From: Paracentrotus lividus
Lineage: Eukaryota > Echinodermata > Echinoidea > Camarodonta > Echinidae
Assembly: GCA_940671915.1 (NCBI GenBank)
Contig: CALNVZ010003433.1
Coordinates: 49,280,080-49,344,079 of the forward strand
DNA: 64,000 nucleotides
Direction of reading: 5' to 3'
Numbering within the stretch: position 1 is the stretch's first letter; every line of letters begins with the position of its first letter. Of the stretch, positions 46,785-59,800 are shown one piece after another. Made by a program: the position numbers and the translations under genes. Below the pieces are notes generated by a model, which did no database searches, was not told the origin of the DNA, and saw nothing but the letters and a program-made list of their open reading frames with translations.

Positions 46785-47437
46785 CACTGCAAAGACTGGG
46801 GTGTTAAATTTAACACCCTGAGTGTTAAATCTAACACCGGCCCGAAATCTATATGCGACCACACCCACTGGTAGTTTTGGTGTTAGAAATATAATATTAA
46901 AACTATTTGGTGTTATTTCAACACCACATTCTGGTGTTAATTTGACACTTTTCTTGGTGCTAATTTCAAATTTGATACCAGTGGGTGTTGATTTCACTGG
47001 CGTAAATCCGTATAGAATGCTATTCATCTGTGGGATATTACGTAATAATACAAAGCGTCATCTCCCTGATGAATAAATAGCGCAGGCGGATTTACGTTAG
47101 TGAGTGGTTGATTTGATTAATTCAACACGAATCGGCGTGGTCGCATATAGATTCCAGGGCCGGTGTTAAATAACACCAGCTTTTGGTGTTAAAAATATTC
47201 AGTTAACTTCAGAAACTAAAGCTAAATTTACTGCTATATTTGTGTTTATGATATCTATAATTGAAATATATCAAATGATATTACTTTTAACTGCAAAAAT
47301 TTCAACAAAGCGTTTTTTTCAGAATTTGTCTTGACACCGAGTGGTGTTAGAGAGATAACAATCTAATTCCGAAATCTAACACCACAAATTTAACACCCGC
47401 ATGGTGTTGCATATTTAACACTAGCGTTTTTGCAGTG
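46785..47437. mobile_element. MITE with CACTGCAAA ends and many GTGTTAAAT/AACACC words
   Basis: The left CACTGCAAAGACTGGGGTGT and the inverted right CACTGCAAAAACGCTAGTGT define the ends. GGTGTTAAATTTAACACC-like palindromes repeat inside. No coding content. Confidence 0.7.
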
Positions 47438-48894
47438 TTTACTGACACACCATAAGAAAGCATTATAACGGGAGTAAGTAATGTGAACAAATATCAGTAC
47501 TAAATAATTTAACAACATTAGGTTTATATTTTGTGGGGGAAGATGTACTTTATAGGAAATAGGCTACATCATTGCATTCTAAGAAGAAAACAAAAATTAA
47601 CTTTGTACCTATAAAATGCCACAAATGGAAGCATCTTTAAAGTGTTACTTTGTACTTTATAACTGGACTTATCAATTCTACTCCACGTGAAATGTAAATC
47701 TAACGTATGACATTAATCTTAACATAGAGACGCGTCCATTATTTGAGGAGGGGAAACGCAACATTACATTCATGAGTTTAGTGGAAATACATGCAGCTCA
47801 GCGGCGCAGAATGTCAACAAAACCGCGCTAAACGGCGGAAAGCGACCGATTGACAACTGCATGCAATTATACTTAGCGTACAAAAAAAACTTCCCTGTCG
47901 GTAAAATGGTATTATCAGTCGATCCGTTCGAGGAAATTAGTCATGGATATGAAATAAATAATTGCCTTTTATCATAGTTTTCGTAGGTAGATGCTTCAGA
48001 CCAGATTGGGGAAGAGACATTATGGCAAGCCTATAACACCATTGTGCTAAAGTTGTAATCAGAATCTTTATTTCACATAGATTGATGTTCCTACGATTAT
48101 TGATAAATAGTGATCTTGTCACATCTTGCGAAGACGCCGTCCACATGCGATATGCATGTGATATGCGGAAATATTGACCCATCGAGTAAAGATTGTTTGT
48201 GATAATGTTCAAAGTGACAGGACTTTTTTTTAACCAATCGAAATGAAAGTACTATTTGGAAAACTGAGAATTCAAGCTTTTAAAAACGGCTTGATCATTA
48301 AGCTGTAATATAATTATGCGTAATCAAGGAAGATGATTATGCAGCGTATGAGCTATTTTGATAGCAAATTGGCCATATTGTACAGGAATTTGCTCTTACT
48401 AGGATTCGAATTGACACAAGTGACAGGACTTTTTTTTCCCTTTGCAATAAGTTATTCCTATTTTGAAAAATTCAGACTCTTAGCGTACTTATTCAAGTTG
48501 ATCATTTCTTTGAAAAGGTAGTTGCTCCGCATAATCAAGAAAACAAAGTGAAAAAACTGTGCAATAAATACAAAAAGTCTATGGCCGCGTTCGCTTTGCG
48601 TAGAGTGATAGCGCCCTCTTCCTCTTAAGTTTACAACTAGAATTGATATGACACCTTTGAAATAGTATCCATCTTTAGAAGTGCAGGAATACACTTTTAA
48701 AGGTACTTCAGGTTTGTAAGTTATACCTTCAAAGTTATACCTTGAAAGATGTTCCTACTGAGACATTGGTCTGCACCTTTAAACAAATAGGAAGTTAAAA
48801 GTTAAAACTTCATGATCTAAGTGTATGTAGGGGAAATACTTAAAGTCCTTTTTTTTTGTGTGCAATAATTTTTAAAAGTGCAAAACATGGTCTA
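47438..48894. other. Gene-free stretch
   Basis: Nothing recognisable on either strand beyond AT-rich sequence. The CpG-containing part at 47790-47900 was inspected and gave no exon. Confidence 0.4.
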
Positions 48895-50056
48895 GGGTAA
48901 ATTGAGGTAAGTGGGACATTTGGGGTAAGTGGGACACTTTGGGGGAATTGCATATATGCATATAATTAAGACCTGCCTTAGTGGAGGAACTATTTTAGCG
49001 TGAATAAACATACATTTAGCAACAAATTACATGCCTGTTTGGGAAAAATTTACAGTTATCGGAAAAATAATCGTTAAAAATCTCTAACATCTCACGTCTT
49101 GGCATAAAACGATTGCCACCTAGCTAATTTTGAAAATACACACATATGCAAACTTGTCTTTGTGTTTCCCAGATCCATTTTGTTTTAGGGGTAAGGTGGC
49201 ATTGAAATTGTTCACAAAATAAATTTTAAACTAGAAAATGATATAAAATGGAATATGATGTAAACAAAAGACTTAAAGCGAGAGCGAACTGAACAACACT
49301 CCCATTGGCTGTGTGTTATAAATAGCTAGTCTTCTTAGTATACCTTTTGAAATAACTATTAACAAAACGGTGTATAAATTAACCTACAATTTAATTTGTA
49401 CTGGGAAACTAAAATGTTTTCAGTAGAAAAGTATGTGTTTTGCTACTTGGCAACATAATTATCACAGTGTGAATTTATTGAGAAGTGAAAAAGTATGTTT
49501 TCATTCAAATGAGCCTGAATTATAAGACTACACTATCATAATGTTGCATTATGGGTTAGGAATCAGGGCAGAATCAAGTAGTTGAGGACTTGAGGTGGTG
49601 CTATACGAGGCTGTTATTTCATACTGGCTTTAAAGCAATTGTTTTAATTAACTGTCCTACTTACCCCACATGCTTGGGGTAAGTGGGACACACCAATTTC
49701 AATAGTATTTCAATGTATAAATAAAGTTTGTGAAGACAGATCTTCATTCCACACTTTTACATCACAGTTCATTGCTTGTAGCCACTTAACCGCTTAAACC
49801 ACATTTTATTCCATGTATTATGCTGTCCCACTTACCCCAACTTGACGGGGTAAGTGGGACAATGAAGTAGTTATATGATCAACTGTCACCTTAACCTTTA
49901 TTTGGCGGAAATTTTAACCAAAACATTTATAAAACGTTTATATCTAAATAAACTTCAAAATGAGGTATACATGTATGATTGCTTTATTGAGTATTTTGTA
50001 TTTTGTTTGTAATGCTTACGTAAATGCTTAAGTGTCCCACTTACCCCAATTTACCC
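48895..50056. mobile_element. Tc1/mariner-like non-autonomous element with GGGTAAATTG ends
   Basis: TA flanks both ends. The ends are GGGTAAATTGAGGTAAGTGG and, inverted, GGGTAAATTGGGGTAAGTGG. The word GGGGTAAGTGGGACA recurs inside at about 48923, 49676 and 49848, the last in an inverted pair. No transposase. Confidence 0.75.
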
Positions 50057-51770
50057 TATTGATTACTGAAAGTCGTTATAGATTTTTTAATTGTCATAAC
50101 GCCCCCCCCCCCCCCATGGCAAATCAACTTCATCAAATTGGTATCTAAAATTCAAACATTTTGTTTATCTACAGACTACTTTGTTATGTAGATTTCTTCC
50201 ACTACAGTCTTCATTCAAGAAGCTCAAAATGACAAAATCCCAACGTACATGTACTTGCTTCATCAAATAAAATTGACCTATAAATATGTAAAATTGTAGG
50301 TCCACACAGAAAACAACTCAATTTCAACTTACACAACATACTGCATTATAGACTAAGCTCAGAACACTTTCAAAACATAGGCTACCTGCTAAATCATAAT
50401 ATCAACTCAATAAAACATGCAATAAGAAACAAATATTTTAAAGAGGTATCTATTCTTTACTGTTGTCCACACATACTTTTAATTACATCCATGAATTACA
50501 CATTAAATGTGTCATAATCATAATTATCTCCTAAAAATATATGGAATAACACATAATTTTGCATTACAATCCACTCATGCTCTGTGTTAAGGCATTAATC
50601 TTCATTTGATTGACAGCCATTGTGAATATTTATATGCAACTATTCATGTGCATTCTTACCAGTCAGTTTGAAGCAACGATCTTTATAATCTACCTTTCCC
50701 TTATAAAATTCATTGTACGTAATAAGAATTATTAATTCTATTCAATTCCATTTGAAATTGATGAAAGTTATGTTCGAACAATTATTTTGCTGATAATTGA
50801 TAATTTATATTGTACAGTGTGTATTAATTTTTTTTTAATGCATAGACAAAGGACCCCCCCCCCCCCAGTAAAAAAAAAAGTGGTAATATGTTCTAAACCG
50901 CTCAAAAGTCCAATCCCCAATATTTCATATTTCAAGATTGAACTTGTATTATACGTTTAATCATTGATTTACGGAAATAAAAACAAATAGACAATAATCT
51001 GATGTTCTTCAAAAGCAGCAAAGCAATCCCACTTCCAAGGGGATAAGAATTAAAAAAAGTAAAACCTGTATCACACACAGCAGAGTTTTCATCTGGGAGT
51101 ATAATAATGAGCAGATATTGTACTGATGAAACATCTCTAATTTTCTAAATTAATAAAAACGTATCTATAACTAATATTTGAATCTGTTGTATTGCATAGG
51201 CATACATTTATAAACATAAAGAACAACAATTTGTTTATAATTGGTATTATATTCCACATACTAAGAATGTTGCAACAGGATTGGTCAAAAGTCAATTATG
51301 TGATAAATTTTAGTTTTCTCATCATCAATCATCACTCGCAGTGTTAGTACTTTTGAGTTTCGCTGTTCACTTCAGCGCCCCATAGAGCATCTGGAGCCTT
51401 AACGCGTTATCAATTATTTTTAGGATGCACCAAAAAAAGTGCGTGGTCACTTGTTTTTTTTTTGTACTATCATTTTACCATCACATGCAGCGACAGATAA
51501 ATTGCTTTGTGACGTAACAATTCCTTTTTTAAATTTCTTTGTTACATAACAATCACTTCAGCCCATTTGAGCTAGGCCTACGCGCTAAATAAATTGCGTG
51601 CACTTTATTTGTACAAGTTTACGTTACAATTACAAGCGCAGGTATTGATGACTTGAGTGGATTTTTTAAGGATCAAGGAAACCTTGAATTTTAAACCAAA
51701 ATATTGGTTTTCCCCTTACTCTGAAAATGTTTTAGATGAGGAATATAAAGCAAATTATCACCTCTTGATT
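50057..51770. other. Gene-free stretch
   Basis: AT-rich with C runs at about 50104 and 50857. No gene or transposon end was recognised. Confidence 0.4.
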
Positions 51771-51895
51771 TCAAGTGACAGGCAAACTATCACTTCCTTG
51801 GTAAGCTGGATGTACACCCTATCTCTCCTCAGCTTTGCTTCGGAGGAGATAGCTATCCAGCTTGCCTGGGAAGTGATAGTTTGCCTGTCATTTGA
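51771..51895. repeat. 125-base hairpin-forming inverted repeat
   Basis: 51771-51797 and 51869-51895 pair over 27 bases with one difference (GACAGGCAAACTATCACTTC), and pairing continues toward a short loop near 51837. Confidence 0.8.
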
Positions 51896-52982
51896 ATCAA
51901 CGGTGATTATTTGCTTACCAATCAGAAAGACCAAGAACTGCTTTCCTTGTCTTCCTCGGATGGACTTAATAATGCATGTTGTTTGTATAGATATAGCACA
52001 TCATATGAACAGTTTCAACTCTAAGCAATTCATAATATCAACACTTGACTGTAATCATTATCAATTAAGTAGGGCTTACATATAACTACATGACCGTATT
52101 CCAAAGTGACAATTCAGTACCATGCACATTGCATTGAACAACACTATCATTCAAACTTCCTCATGACATTATACACTTCATAGTTGTCAAAGAAAACACA
52201 AGACTAAAAATAAATGAAACCACATACGCATCCAATGAGAGAAAGACAACTTTCAGTAAAATGCCATCTCAAGGAATATATGGAACTACAATAAGACTAT
52301 ATATTTGTATATATATAAATTACCATAATCTAAAACTTTGCAAACATATACATGTAGATATTCCACTTCTGTATAAAAATATAAATATTTTCGAGCCTAG
52401 ATAAAGAGACTTTTACAGCCTTGTCAGTACTTCAGCATTAATATTACACCACTTGTATTTCCAGTAGCATTACAAGAAACCATCATAAATATATGAATAT
52501 TTTCTTTTCATAGCAGATAAATTCAAAGGATGAATTTGTATCTGTTAAGTTTCTTGGAATGCTACCTGATGTTGATTGTACATTCTGAATATTCTAAAAT
52601 ATGTTGAATCCATTAAATTATATTCAATACAGTCTAGTCCTGTCATAACGAGGGGCTCAAGACTTGGTGCATCACAAATCTTGATCAAAAATGGATGCAG
52701 ACTGAGGTAAGTTCAACACTTAGAGCAATGAAAACAATTTTCACAATAGCTGTTCACTACCAGTAAGGATGATAGCTATGGCAAGGCATCAGTGTAATAC
52801 CCCAGCTAAGTGAGGCTCCATGCTAGATTTTCATGTGTAATTTTTATTTTCACTATCTGCCATATACAAGACTCGTTTTCCTAAAAAAAAAAAAAAAGAC
52901 TCGATGACCACTCCTACATACTCAACCAATGTTCACATACAGCGTATGCATGTCAGAAATTGAGACCATCTGAATTGCATTG

Positions 52983-53753
52983 TTAAAGGGAAGGTCTGGA
53001 CTCAAAATAAGTTGCTTTTATAAAAAGCAGAAAAATTAGAAAAAAACAGATTAAAAAAATTTTGAAAAAAATCTGACTAATAATAAGAAAGTTATGAATA
53101 TCTTTATTATGCACAAAAATTGATTGCTATGCCAAATTGGCAAAACATGTGATGCCATAGGGGCACAATTTGCCATGCATCTTCTATATTGTTTTATGAT
53201 AATTTTTCACTTTATTCGTTAAGAGACTGTTTTCTTTATAACTTTGGCCAAGATATATTGATGTCAATATGTTATTGCATCCATGCATTTTCATAAAATG
53301 AGAATTGTAATGACATTTAAAAAAAAAAGTGATATTTTCATGAAATTCAACATTCATGAATATCATTTTTCTATACCGAAAACCTACTGGAAATCATTGT
53401 TTTTATGTATTTCTAAATGGGGTGCTGATTTTACAATATATGTATAGATGCAATAGCATATTGCCATCAATACATCTTGGCAAAAGTTTTTAGGAAAACA
53501 GTTTCTGAACAAATAAAGTGAAAATTCATCATAAAACAATACAGAAAATGCATGGCAAGTTGTGCCCCTGTGACATCACAGCTTTGTGACTGTGTTGCCA
53601 ATTTGGTATAGCGATCAATTTTTTGTGCATCATAAAGATGCTCATAACTTTCTTATTATTAGCCCAATTTTCTTCAAACTTTTTTTAATTGTTTTTCTAA
53701 TTGTTCTGCTTTTTATAAAAGCAACTTATTGTGGGTCCAGACCGTCCCTTTAA
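52983..53753. mobile_element. Long foldback MITE bounded by TTAA
   Basis: It starts TTAAAGGGAAGGTCTGGAC and ends in GTCCAGACCGTCCCTTTAA. The two halves of about 385 bases are inverted copies almost throughout (for example ATGCACAAAAATTGAT against ATCAATTTTTTGTGCAT). Confidence 0.85.
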
Positions 53754-54308
53754 AATAAAATCATGTTGTATCCATGGTCATTTTATAACAGGAGTGTACT
53801 GTGTATCTACATTATATTTGTTGAACAGAAATATATGTAATATATGGACAATGGAAATGAGATTCCATCCGGATGGAATCACATTTTCTTTAGTCATTTT
53901 TTTCATTTTTACATTATATCTTAATACATTAATAATAGCAATATTCCAAATAAATACATCTGTATTACATACAAATTAGAAGAAGCCTTACAATGTTATT
54001 ATCCAAATTGTTCCTTTTAACATAAGATGTAATCACTTCTACCATAAATGTATTTGACACATATATCTCCTGCCATACTCCTGATATTTGGCAGCAGTTG
54101 TGCATACTTTGTACCATTCTTACCATAGCCTACTTGGCATCACTCCTCCCACTATTGGCACCATTCACATCTATGAATGTATGTAAATGGCAAACACAAT
54201 TACATAAAGTTAACCTTTGACCATCTTCACATGTATTCTTCCTAGGTAAGACTGGTAATTAATGGAGATAAATCTATTTAAAGGATAGTGCAGAGGCTTA
54301 AACTAAAA
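53754..54308. other. Gene-free stretch
   Basis: Nothing supported on either strand. Confidence 0.4.
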
Positions 54309-54482
54309 CAGTCAACTCTGCATAAATCGACCTTCTATAAGTCAAATAATCACCTCAGTCAAAGAAACTTTTTAGTCCAGATTATACAAGACATGTGTTA
54401 TTCCCCTCTCTTAGGGAGAATTTAATCTAAGTCAAACAGATTTCTATGGTCCCAAGACATTTGACTTAGGCAGAGTTACCTG
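54309..54482. mobile_element. Pogo/Tigger-like MITE
   Basis: The left CAGTCAACTCTGCATAAATC and the inverted right CAGGTAACTCTGCCTAAGTC resemble pogo-type ends. A related piece occurs at 30705-30775. Confidence 0.6.
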
Positions 54483-56305
54483 TACATTGTAGGTCCATGT
54501 TCTTAGCTGAGGTTTAGAAATAAACTTGAGTTTATGTTTAATCAGACTACAGGATCGCATTTAGACCACATTTCAAAATAGGGGCCTGGCTGACTGTATA
54601 AGGTTTTATATCATCATAATCCAGAAAAAAATATTTACATTATTGGATGGCTCAAAGTAGGAAACAAGAAATATTCTACAAGTTACATGTAGGGCCAATA
54701 TTCCATGAATCGAAGATGAGTGCCCTAACGAGTGGAATATTCTGGTTTCCCCTGAAGTAAAGCCATCCAATATAATTATTATAATCTATAATCATTATTC
54801 AGAAGGCATAAAATGTGAAAAGCAATCTACTTACATGTACATTAGACCGTGCAATGCCGCATAATATTGCATCCTATATCATGCTAGTGCCTATATGAGG
54901 GTTGTAAGGGCATTGCAATATGTTTAAACAAATAGTCAAAGTCACCATAATGTTTCCAGATTCCAGAATATTGTTTTTTCAAAAACATATAATTAGTATA
55001 ATACCCGATAGACTTGAGGGGATATTGTCATAACTGGAGAAGGAGCAAACTTGCACTGAGTCCTCATACATTTCAGACATTTTGAAAAGAAGGGGTCCTA
55101 CCCTGTACATGTATTATATGCACTGCAAGCACATGATTGAAGGATAGTAAAATTACACTGTATCTATCTTATGTTAAATGAGCTTTGGCACTGCTGCTTA
55201 TTGTTATATAACCTGCTTAAAATGGGTTTTCTTAATAGAGAGCACACTTTTCTCTAGATAAATATGGAAATATATATCGTTGATATGTGACATGAGAAAA
55301 GGAAATAGTAAAAATAAAACTATTGCAACCTCATTGCTTTGTGATAATGTTCTTCATGGATTTGAGCACATCATATATGTATTTGTTGTCAATGTTATTG
55401 GATTATTTTAGGCAATACCTAAAACATCAGTCAATAAATGCACATTACAATTCAATTTCCCCCCCCCCCCACCCCCCTAAAAAAAAAAAAAAAATACAAC
55501 AATATGTATTATAAAAGACTTCAGGTTCAAATATGGTTCTAGGGAGACAAGTTTCTACCTATGCATAGAAAATTCATATCCTTAACTATATTATGGCAAC
55601 AAAAAGTCTGAAATAATTCATGCTTTAATGAGATCTGCCCTCTTTTGTAAAGGAAATGAAAATGAGCTTGCACCTAAGAATTCAATATTCACTTATGGGA
55701 AGCCATGAGGGCATAACTAATAGTAGCATAAACCAGCTTCACAAAGTCAAAAATAAACTAAATATCAGAAATGAACATCAATATTATGCAATAAAATTAC
55801 AACTTTTCTACACATATTGAAACTTTCCCTCAAGAACCTTGTATACTTTTTTTTATTTAGCAGCCCTTTCAAAGGGTGTTTATTTTTTGGGGATACCCTG
55901 AAGTGACATGTATCTTTCTGTTTTCTCTTAAATGTTCTCATACAGTTGCCTATATGATCTACTGTGGATGCAATATGCAGTACTGATTAAAACAAAAAAA
56001 ATCTATTACCAACACGGTGAATAACCTTTCTAATTCTTCAAGCCGTCAATATCCAATAGAAAAAAAAATTCTCTCTATAAAAAAACCCCCCAATAACACA
56101 TATTCTATATTGTCTCCCATATACTCCTTTGTGAATGTGATGATCATGCCAATGATATTACATTCAGCAGAGCAACACATATTATATACTCCTATTTGCA
56201 CCAGGGAAGAGAACATTTAATGATTTAAACATGGATATGTTACTCATCATTAAAATTCCAAAGCTATTAACTTTGTTTATACCTACCTTTCTCTTTGCCA
56301 GTGGT
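54483..56305. other. Gene-free stretch downstream of DUSP
   Basis: AT-rich; a C run and A run at about 55460-55495. No gene supported. Confidence 0.4.
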
Positions 56306-56507
56306 ACTGTATAAGTGGTTATTTTCGCGGTGACTTTATTTTCGCGAATTTTGCGAGTCGGTCATCGCGAAAATTTCCACTTGAGTACAAGGCTATTTAT
56401 AGTAATGAAGTAAATCACCAAAATCGCGAAATTTTGCTCTCGCGAATTTCCCCAACTAGTCGAAAATCGCAAAAATATCTGTACGCAAAAATATTGGCTT
56501 ATACAGT
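56306..56507. mobile_element. MITE with ACTGTATAAG ends and TTCGCG words
   Basis: ACTGTATAAGTGGTTATTTT pairs with the inverse of AATATTGGCTTATACAGT; TA flanks. Inside, TTTTCGCG/CGCGAAAA repeats. A fragment with the same words lies at about 405-456. Confidence 0.7.
56335..56340 (-). promoter_or_regulatory. Candidate DUSP poly(A) signal inside a MITE
   Basis: AATAAA on the minus strand about 307 bases after the stop, within the inverted-repeat element 56306-56507. Confidence 0.3.
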
Positions 56508-56646
56508 AGTTACTATAAAGCTCCTCTTCTCCCCTTGGCACACTCTGTTTGTCAGTGAAATGTTCAGTAGAATCAAACAGCTTTCTTGATGTAACCATGT
56601 TTATCTCTTTGTAGTTCTTGATTACATTCAATAAAGTTTTCCTGAT

Positions 56647-56846
56647 TTAATTCTGTTTAATTTTTTGTAACTCATCATTCAGATCACAAAGCTGTTTTAG
56701 AAATCCTTTATTTGGTCCAATCTCTCTCTTCTCTCTGACAGTCCTTGCAGCTTCCTGAACGCTCAAGTTTCTTCTTACCATCAGGTATGCAATGGCTATG
56801 GTAGCTGAACGGCTGAATCCCTGTACACAATGGATTAACACTTTCC
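56647..56846 (-). CDS. DUSP3: DUSP exon 4 with catalytic P-loop and stop
   Basis: It encodes [20 protein letters not shown] through [10 protein letters not shown] and TAA. A non-coding intron of about 2.9 kb separates it from exon 3. Confidence 0.93.
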
Positions 56847-59800
56847 CTGCAATGAAACAAGATAAATTCTCCCCAATAATTTCATTGATAATGTGCTGAA
56901 GGAGTTAGGTACACTTTAAATGGTGTTTTCTGAGTTGTTTCTGAACATTTTAATTAGCAAAATTAAAAAAATTAAATGACTCTGCAAATATTGTTTAATT
57001 TGGATAAAGCATACATTTTTGTAGATTTACATGTACATGTATAATCTGAAGATATATTCCAATTGTATCACTCCATTCCATTGGTTTAAACACGAGCAGT
57101 TTAATAATAATAAACCCATTTATAAAATTTTCCAGTTAAAAATGTGTGTTATTACGGCAATTATATTTTATGATTTTAATCATACTTCACAGTGGACCCC
57201 CCTCCACACAAACACATAAACACCTTACTGTTAATCAATTAAACTATCCTGGGCCACGACTTATAAAGAGTTGTGATTGAATTGGTCACAAGTACAATCG
57301 CCATTTCCAGGTACAGAGTTACGACAGGTATAACTAAAAAAATGTGACTCTCTCAGACAGGGCATTGTGAAGCAGTTTGAAATACATGCTTTCAACTAGA
57401 TGGGGAGCAGTCTGCAAACTATGCTTCTAGCCACAATAATATTCACATGACATCCTACCAAAATATAGGTAAATACCATACTGCCTATAAGGGTGAAATA
57501 ACAAGTGCTCCTGGGACAATTGCTCCAGGCTTTATTTTGTCTGAGATGTACATGTAGGTTTAGGGTGGCAATAGGGTTTTATGTTAGGTTTAGGGTTAGG
57601 TTTAGGGCAACGAACGTAGAGGGCGTCAACAGCTTCGCGTGTTGCTCTAAGGAAGGCCAACTCCGCACTATTTTTGTGACCAAGAAAAAAATAGAGCGGT
57701 CGTTTTCGATGTTTGTAGATTTGGCAAAGGACAGCATATAATGATCTAATCTTATTACTTACCTACGTTTAAAAAAAAATTAACTTTATCCTGTATGACA
57801 AAATATTAAGAATGCCTAAAAATATATAAAATATAGAAATATTGTTTATATTGTGTAAAAAATAAATAAAATTACTGGCGCGGTTGACAACTTTCAAAGG
57901 CAATATTTCGCTGGGAAACAGGTTATCGTCTGCTACAGTGCTAATACTAAAGACGCTGTCATGGCTGTTGAAGAGTGGGAGTAACGTCAAAACTGCATGT
58001 ATTATGAAGGTCAGATTCTTTTTTGTTCTTTCTTTTTACCGAGAACTAGATATGTGAAGATTCTGGGCGAACAACTTGATCTAGAATCTAGATCTAAAAC
58101 AGGGACAGACTGGGATTTAAAGTCGTTAGAATTACGACACTCCGGTACCGGTATGCAGTAAAGCGGGCGACGTTGTCACTTGGTGTAAAAAAAAAAAAAA
58201 AAAAAAACAATCTCTCTAGATCTACGTTAGACCTAAGTTAGAGTCTAAAACTTTCTAGATCTATGGTTCAAGATTATCTATCTTTAACATGTCATGGATA
58301 TATAGATCTAGGTCTAACACTATGTTAGAACTTTTAACATTAGGCCTAACGTTAAGTAAGATCAACTTAACGTTAACGTTAGATCGTTCTTTTTATAACG
58401 GTATTTTCAATGTTGACTGTCTGTGGGAATCGCCTCAAATCAATCCCGGAAACACAAGTCAATTGACAAGAGTCAAGACAAGACTAATTCTAACTTAGAT
58501 CTAACGTTAGATCTAGTTTACATTTTTCTAGATCTAGATCTAAGTTAGAATCTAACATTAGACATCTAGATCTACAGTAATGTAGATGTAAACCTCAGTT
58601 TAAGTTAGTTGGCGTCTCTTCTCGGGTGTTTAGTTGAAAAGCAGAATTAAAGCAGAACAACTTCTCTAACGAAGTAAAGTTCGACAGAGATAAGTCAGTT
58701 AAACTTAGTCTTACTCTAGAGCAGGTTCGATCGACCCTCTAGCTCTACTCTGTTTACGAATCTGACGATATAATCCAGGGTCTTGGCCTCATTTTTAATG
58801 ATCTGATGATATAGGAAGGCTTCCTTAGAATTTCTTAAGTCAAAGGCAGGCTTTAGGCCCGGGCCCCGCTAGGCTAGGAAATTCAGCTCGATAGACCCAA
58901 GCCAGGTGATCATGCTAGTGTCGTGCGCCGTGGGATTAGGGCAAGGAGGGGTGCGGCGGGGGTATCTGCGGCAGCAGCTCAGCTGCTCGAGCCGTGATCA
59001 GATAGGCCTACATGCACTTCAACTGCGCCGGGGGCTTAGGCGCAAGGGCTGTTGGCGCTGCGCTGGCTATACAAGCTAGTAGCTGCGCTTCAGCGCAGCG
59101 CTCATGCACACACGTGTGCATGCAGCATGCACAGCTCAGCTCAGCTCAGGCAGCGCAGGCCAGGCTAGGCTCAGCCAAAAAAATATAGCGGTGTGTGACC
59201 ATCCCGACATGCTTTGCGAGCAGCCCAAAATCGTCTTGTCAAAAATCACATGAATGTAGCCGCCTGGAACAATCGCTGATAACAATAATCATTAACATGA
59301 TAAAGATCATAAATTTTAAAATTTAAATTTGCAGGTTGTGCAATATTGATTTATGTTAACTTTATTAATTTCTAATAATAAATATTTTTTAAACATCTTA
59401 ATCTTTCTTAAAATGGTCATAATCTTTCATTTTGTTTTTATGATCGCTAACTATCCATCGTAGTGTTGATTCGATGTGTGATTTTGTTGGCATGCCTACT
59501 TAAATGTGCGCATATCTCAGCTGCATGCAGTTGGCCTTCCTTAGAGCAACTGGCGAAGCTGTTGACGCCCTCTACGTTCATTGGTTTAGGGTAGGGTATA
59601 GTGTTAAGCCCATGGTTCAAGTTACTCATTTGATAAGTGTGTGAAATTTAGAGCAGAGCAATTGTCTCAGGATCAAATGTCATGAAATTGCCTACAAGAC
59701 CCACAAACTTTGCATCCCAAGTCAAGCTATGAAACCTATACTTACCATTGTCATGCTCCAATGCTTCATCCATGAATTTAAACGCCGTCTCAAAATGTTG

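Larger units (their letters stand above)
57570..59600. repeat. Inverted pair of a repeat encoding [17 protein letters not shown], about 1.9 kb apart
   Basis: 57609-57664 (plus) and 59585-59530 (minus) match with few differences, in the large DUSP intron. Both arms keep an open frame reading [10 protein letters not shown] or [20 protein letters not shown] words flank the left arm. Whether this is one element or two copies is unclear. Confidence 0.55.

Noticed and set aside
51657..52085. A 142-residue plus-strand open frame
   Set aside because: It spans the hairpin at 51771-51895, matches no family I know and lacks splice context.
57590..57606. TTAGGG-like words suggesting a telomere remnant
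   Set aside because: Only two or three imperfect units are present, part of the flank of a repeat arm.
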